Positions 60,680 through 64,000 of a stretch of DNA of 64,000 nucleotides are shown piece by piece (position 1 is the first letter of the stretch; each line of letters begins with the position of its first letter). The position numbers and the translations under genes were made by a program. The notes beneath the pieces were generated by a model that searched no databases, was not told the DNA's origin, and was given only the letters and a program-made list of their open reading frames with translations. The stretch is from contig NW_019091503.1 of the NCBI RefSeq assembly GCF_001949145.1, positions 496,121-560,120 of the forward strand. Direction: 5' to 3'. Source of the DNA: Acanthaster planci. Taxonomy: Eukaryota > Echinodermata > Asteroidea > Valvatida > Acanthasteridae.

Positions 60680-61040
60680 AAGTGTTGCCTATAAAGGTGA
60701 AATTTAAAAATCGATAATGACGAGGCGGTCCTAAGACTTACAGGCCATTTATTCTAAATATGGGCACCACTTAGCTGGAAACCTTGTACTCTGTTTTTAC
60801 AAGAGGAATTTTTAATGTCATATTTGCGCCTTGTCTTGTTTGCCGATTCCTAAATAAGTCGACATATATAGTTCTCCATGTAACCCGGCACATTGAGTAA
60901 ACATTTATATACTAAGACAGCTTTCTTATTAAACTCTACCCTCTGCGTAAATATCGAAGGCGTAAGGTTGTGACATCCGATGATTAACCTAGCAGTTCTT
61001 TTCACAATTTTATCTATGGCATCTTTGAGTGGGGCTTGAT
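60680..61040 (-). mobile_element. Dead LINE: C-terminal end of a reverse transcriptase ORF
   Basis: Minus-strand translation gives AIDKIVKRTARLIIGCHNLT, then KKAVLVYKCL and GYMENYI in one frame. NRQTRQGANMTLKIPLVKTE follows in a second, and LSGAHI*NKWPVSLRTASSL then FKFHLYRQ in a third. These are the order and motifs of the end of a non-LTR retrotransposon ORF2 (the RAAR..I region, then the W(N)xLP..R.A.SL..FK end). Frameshifts lie near 60850 and 60780, and a stop (60754-60756) replaces the usual Trp. It is inactive and 5'-truncated; the clade is not assigned. Confidence 0.7.
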
Positions 61041-62932
61041 CCTGCTGGCCCCCTCCGTAGGCGCGCCACTGCACTGCCCATTTTAGCTGGAATACTATCA
61101 GATATTTGTGAAGCTGATAATGTGGAGGAACCAGCCAGAGGTTGCAATAATGCCACTTGTCTGACACAAACTGAAAACATTCTGCTAACCGATTCAACCG
61201 ACGTTCTGTTGATAGTATACCAGACTATTGATTCGTAGTTGGACGCTTCATTTCAAATTATTGGATAATTATACCATCTCAGGCTGCAATACCAGCGGTG
61301 AGGGCGTAGGCTTAAATTATGAGGGCGCAAGGTGGACTTTTTAAGTACTACCTTCGATTTGCTTTTCAAATTTCCGTCATCCAGAAAATCTGAGGAATTT
61401 TTCATCTTACCTAATTTCCTAGTCGTCGTCACAAATCTGTGCCATTGATCGTCTTTACCGTCAACGTCTGTTTAAGGTTAAACTTCACGGTATTCACACA
61501 TACATTATTCCAATCTTGTTCTCATGAATTTCTATGCAGCTACCCCTGAATGATTTCTGGACATGTTTCCGAGATCTGGAGGGGACAGCAATCGATTATT
61601 CAATGAAAGACATTACAAACACTCGACTCCACGATGGTTTGGAAAAACGCGCAACCCGTCTGAAGGTAATGCAAGCCGCATACCGCACACCGTGAGGCAA
61701 TTTTGTGAAGTGTGGAAGGGGAAGAGCATGACATTTCAGCGCTACCCTATTCTCTCGGGTTCAAGAGCGAGAATTTGTTTAAGAGTTGGAGACTGCAGAT
61801 GCATTTGGCTTTAGAACCCTTCACTGGCTGTTCTGTAGGCGGACATGTCAAAGGTTCATGCAATGCCAGTGGGGACCTAACAGGTAGGCCTATAATGTCT
61901 CGCACACACTCATCATACTTGATCCGTAGTTGAGAGGACCACACCTGTATTGTGAATTATTTATTAAGAGGACCGAACATATTGTGAGAGACCATCAAAG
62001 TCCTCACAGCAGCTGTTCCAACACTTTAATTTGCCCAACTATTAAATTCTTCCCTCCAAAAATCCAAATTTTACCCGTCACCAGCTAGAGGGCAGAGTGT
62101 ATGTCATGAGTTGTGTGGCTTGACGGCCAGTGTGCAGCGTTGTACCAGATCTCCCTTGTACAAGTCGACTCAATTTGACGTTCAAAAGTGCACAGGTGTT
62201 CAGAGCAAATTGATGTTTAAAATAAAAGCATGTTCAGCTTTGTATTCTTTGACTTTGAGCCTATGTAGGCCTCCAAACCCGACCTCCAAACTTCCCCCAT
62301 AATTTACTTATTCCCCTCCGTGAAAAATACTTTTACACCAGTACCCTGAGAACGCTGTTCAGTCCAGAAGGGTCGGTTTCATGTGCAGTTCTGAAAACCT
62401 AAATTTGTTTTCCAGAGATCTCTTCTTCATCAGCGTTTACTGCATACTCCAATAATTATAATCACCAAATTGAGAAACATCATGAAATCAGAACCGAAGA
62501 AAGTCTTTTATAGGCTCCCGCAACCAGTGTTCAGCTTTATGATACTCTCAATCAAAGGCACATGCTATGCTCTTCTACCAGCCGTACTAACTTAAGTTAG
62601 GCTATATACTAGGTAGTTTGAGGTTTTTCCAAAATCGAAAATTCAAGGAGAAAAGTACGTTATGGTGTGATTTCTTTATAGGCAGGTACGTAACCGCTCA
62701 CATTCTCCGTATTCTCCCCGATTTTCGCAGGCCTTTCAAGAATGGCTGCATGCGCGTTCCTTCGCTGAGATTGCGCAAGGTAGGAACATAGAGTTGGATA
62801 TAATGGGGAACCAACTGCACAAGCATCCTGGCCCAGCATGCAGTTGGACCAGTCACCAAGTTGAACCTCTTTGGATTTTTATGTAACTTCATTTTTTAGC
62901 AATAAAAGCATAACATTGCCACATGGGCCTAT
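61041..62932. other. No supported gene
   Basis: No recognisable exon. TAGGCCTA lies at 61885-61892. The plus frame 61563-61814 and its shadow are open without motifs. Confidence 0.4.
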
Positions 62933-63090
62933 GTGGTCAACGTTCGGACAATTAATTCGCAACTTGTAAAACCCAATCTCAGACGAAGCCGTAATTTGGC
63001 AAAAGACCTGAGCGCTGCATGGGTACCGGGTACGGGTGCAGCCACAAAAGTGGAATACCGCCCCCTGTCGATTACATGTTCACATTCAAG
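62933..63090 (+). promoter_or_regulatory. ASNA1: ASNA1 5' leader and likely promoter
   Basis: The sequence becomes GC-richer towards the start codon. The ATG itself lies in caagatggcggcc, a YY1 consensus, as in many housekeeping genes whose YY1 site overlaps the start of translation. The transcription start is not visible; no TATA box. Confidence 0.45.
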
Positions 63091-63218
63091 ATGGCGGCCC
63101 ACATTGACTTCGATGACTCGGCTCCTTTCGAACCTTCTTTGAGGAATATTATCGACCAGACGTCACTAAAATGGGTATTTGTTGGAGGCAAAGGAGGAGT
63201 TGGGAAAACTACGTGCAG
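63091..63218 (+). CDS. ASNA1: ASNA1/GET3 ATPase, first coding exon (partial gene)
   Basis: ASNA1 (TRC40/GET3) is the cytosolic ATPase that captures tail-anchored membrane proteins and hands them to the ER receptor. The exon begins [20 protein letters not shown], then [11 protein letters not shown], then [11 protein letters not shown] (residues 32-42). This last part is the deviant Walker A P-loop with the signature Lys (34) of the ArsA/MinD family. It matches the N-terminus of animal ASNA1; the short acidic leader before PSLRNI is as in relatives. The exon ends in phase 2 at GCAG|GTATGG, splitting the Ser codon expected after TTC. No second exon is seen in the remaining 780 bases, so intron 1 runs off the window. 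Identity is very secure. Confidence 0.94.
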
Positions 63219-64000
63219 GTATGGCCAACATGATTAAATTGTTGCCAGAATCTTTTCAAATTTTGTGCGATAAGGTTTTGTCAAGACTGGAAAAGTAGGA
63301 CAGTCATGACAGGACTAGACCGGACGACCATGTAGACCCGTATTTATAAACAGGGCCCGATGAATACTCCTCCGTCGTATACTGGGCCCTGTCGCGATTC
63401 ATAGGGATTTCTTTCGAAAAATTTATATCCAGCAGGATAACTAAACATCCGCTTGATTTTATGAGCTGAAATTGCACCGGTTTGTTCACTAAGTTACTGT
63501 GTAAACTATCCACTAGGTTGCTAATAATTGCATAAAACTTGCCTTTTCCTTGTTTGGAGGAAAAAATGTTGCTTTTTTGCCGTTTTCCCTCTCCAAATGA
63601 ATTTAGCCCTACTTGCACAAAACTGATGGCTCTTTCCTAGTTTTGTCACTTTCGTGTCACATCACAGAGAGCAAGCCTCGCTACCAATGATTTGCCGCCA
63701 ACAGTTTGTGACTGGACAGGGAACCAGCCAAGGGCATTGCGTATTAGCTGCGACACAAAACAGTTGTAATTTTCTTTGAGTACTTAGATTGACAGGTACT
63801 CTTGCAGATCTGAAGGAGATTCGTAGGTGCTGAAGTCTGGGTGCAAACTAGACAGGCTCTCGTATAGGGTACCATTACTTAACCATACAAAGGAGTCTGT
63901 AAAAAGTCAGCCCAAAATTCGCACTGAGTGGGAAAACAGCAAAAAAAGGCAAAATTTTTTTCCTCTAAATGAGGAAAAGGTGAGTTTTCTACAATTAGCA
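63219..64000 (+). other. ASNA1: ASNA1 intron 1, start
   Basis: AT-rich intronic sequence. I looked for the next exon (C-S-L-A-V-Q-L region) and found none. A donor-like AAAG|GTGAGT near 63978 has no coding sequence before it. Confidence 0.6.

Noticed and set aside
63219-64000. Second ASNA1 exon near the window end (donor-like GTGAGT at about 63978)
   Set aside because: The preceding bases do not encode the expected C-S-L-A-V region in any frame.

Overview
This window is animal nuclear DNA. It has phased GT-AG introns, decayed transposable elements, two assembly gaps (15839-16522 and 47866-48409) and long AT-rich stretches without genes. The animal assignment rests on Wntless (WLS), a family known from metazoans. 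I cannot name the species. Many MITE-like inverted repeats, tRNA-derived repeats and recurrent TAGGCCTA palindromes would suit a marine invertebrate, perhaps a deuterostome, but that is inference.

Three loci are well supported. (1) At 578-2903, plus strand, is the 3' end of WLS, the membrane chaperone that carries Wnt proteins to the cell surface. It has two internal exons followed by two phase-compatible terminal exons that would encode different cytoplasmic tails. (2) At 15667-16978, minus strand, is a secreted multi-peptide precursor. It has a signal peptide followed by basic peptides in tandem, each with an acidic spacer ending in Lys-Arg. The middle of the array is lost in the first gap, and I do not recognise the family. 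A possible 5' leader exon with a CCAAT/CRE promoter lies about 14 kb upstream at 31056-31370. (3) At 63091-63218, plus strand, is the first coding exon of ASNA1/GET3, the ATPase that delivers tail-anchored proteins to the ER. The rest of that gene lies beyond the window.

The 46 kb between the peptide gene and ASNA1 holds no recognised conserved gene. It does contain short segments that look like exons or small ORFs: minus-strand 36534-36588, 45727-45852 and 50150-50198; plus-strand 28902-28958, 41445-41612, 41810-41854, 51867-52083, 52460-52651 and 58830-59042. Some lie beside clear promoter motifs: paired E2F sites at 41373-41394, an NRF1 site at 52351 and an RFX X-box at 58869. These are hypotheses. 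Two overlapping ORFs at 12209-12632 could be a small gene or a frameshifted relic.

Repeats include about a dozen short terminal-inverted-repeat elements, a tRNA-like Pol III unit framed by roughly 65-bp inverted repeats (29429-29750, with a second unit beside it and a third left end at the second gap), a minus-strand SINE-like sequence at 46791-46860, and the 3' end of a dead LINE at 60680-61040. The three main genes show no sign of acting in one pathway.
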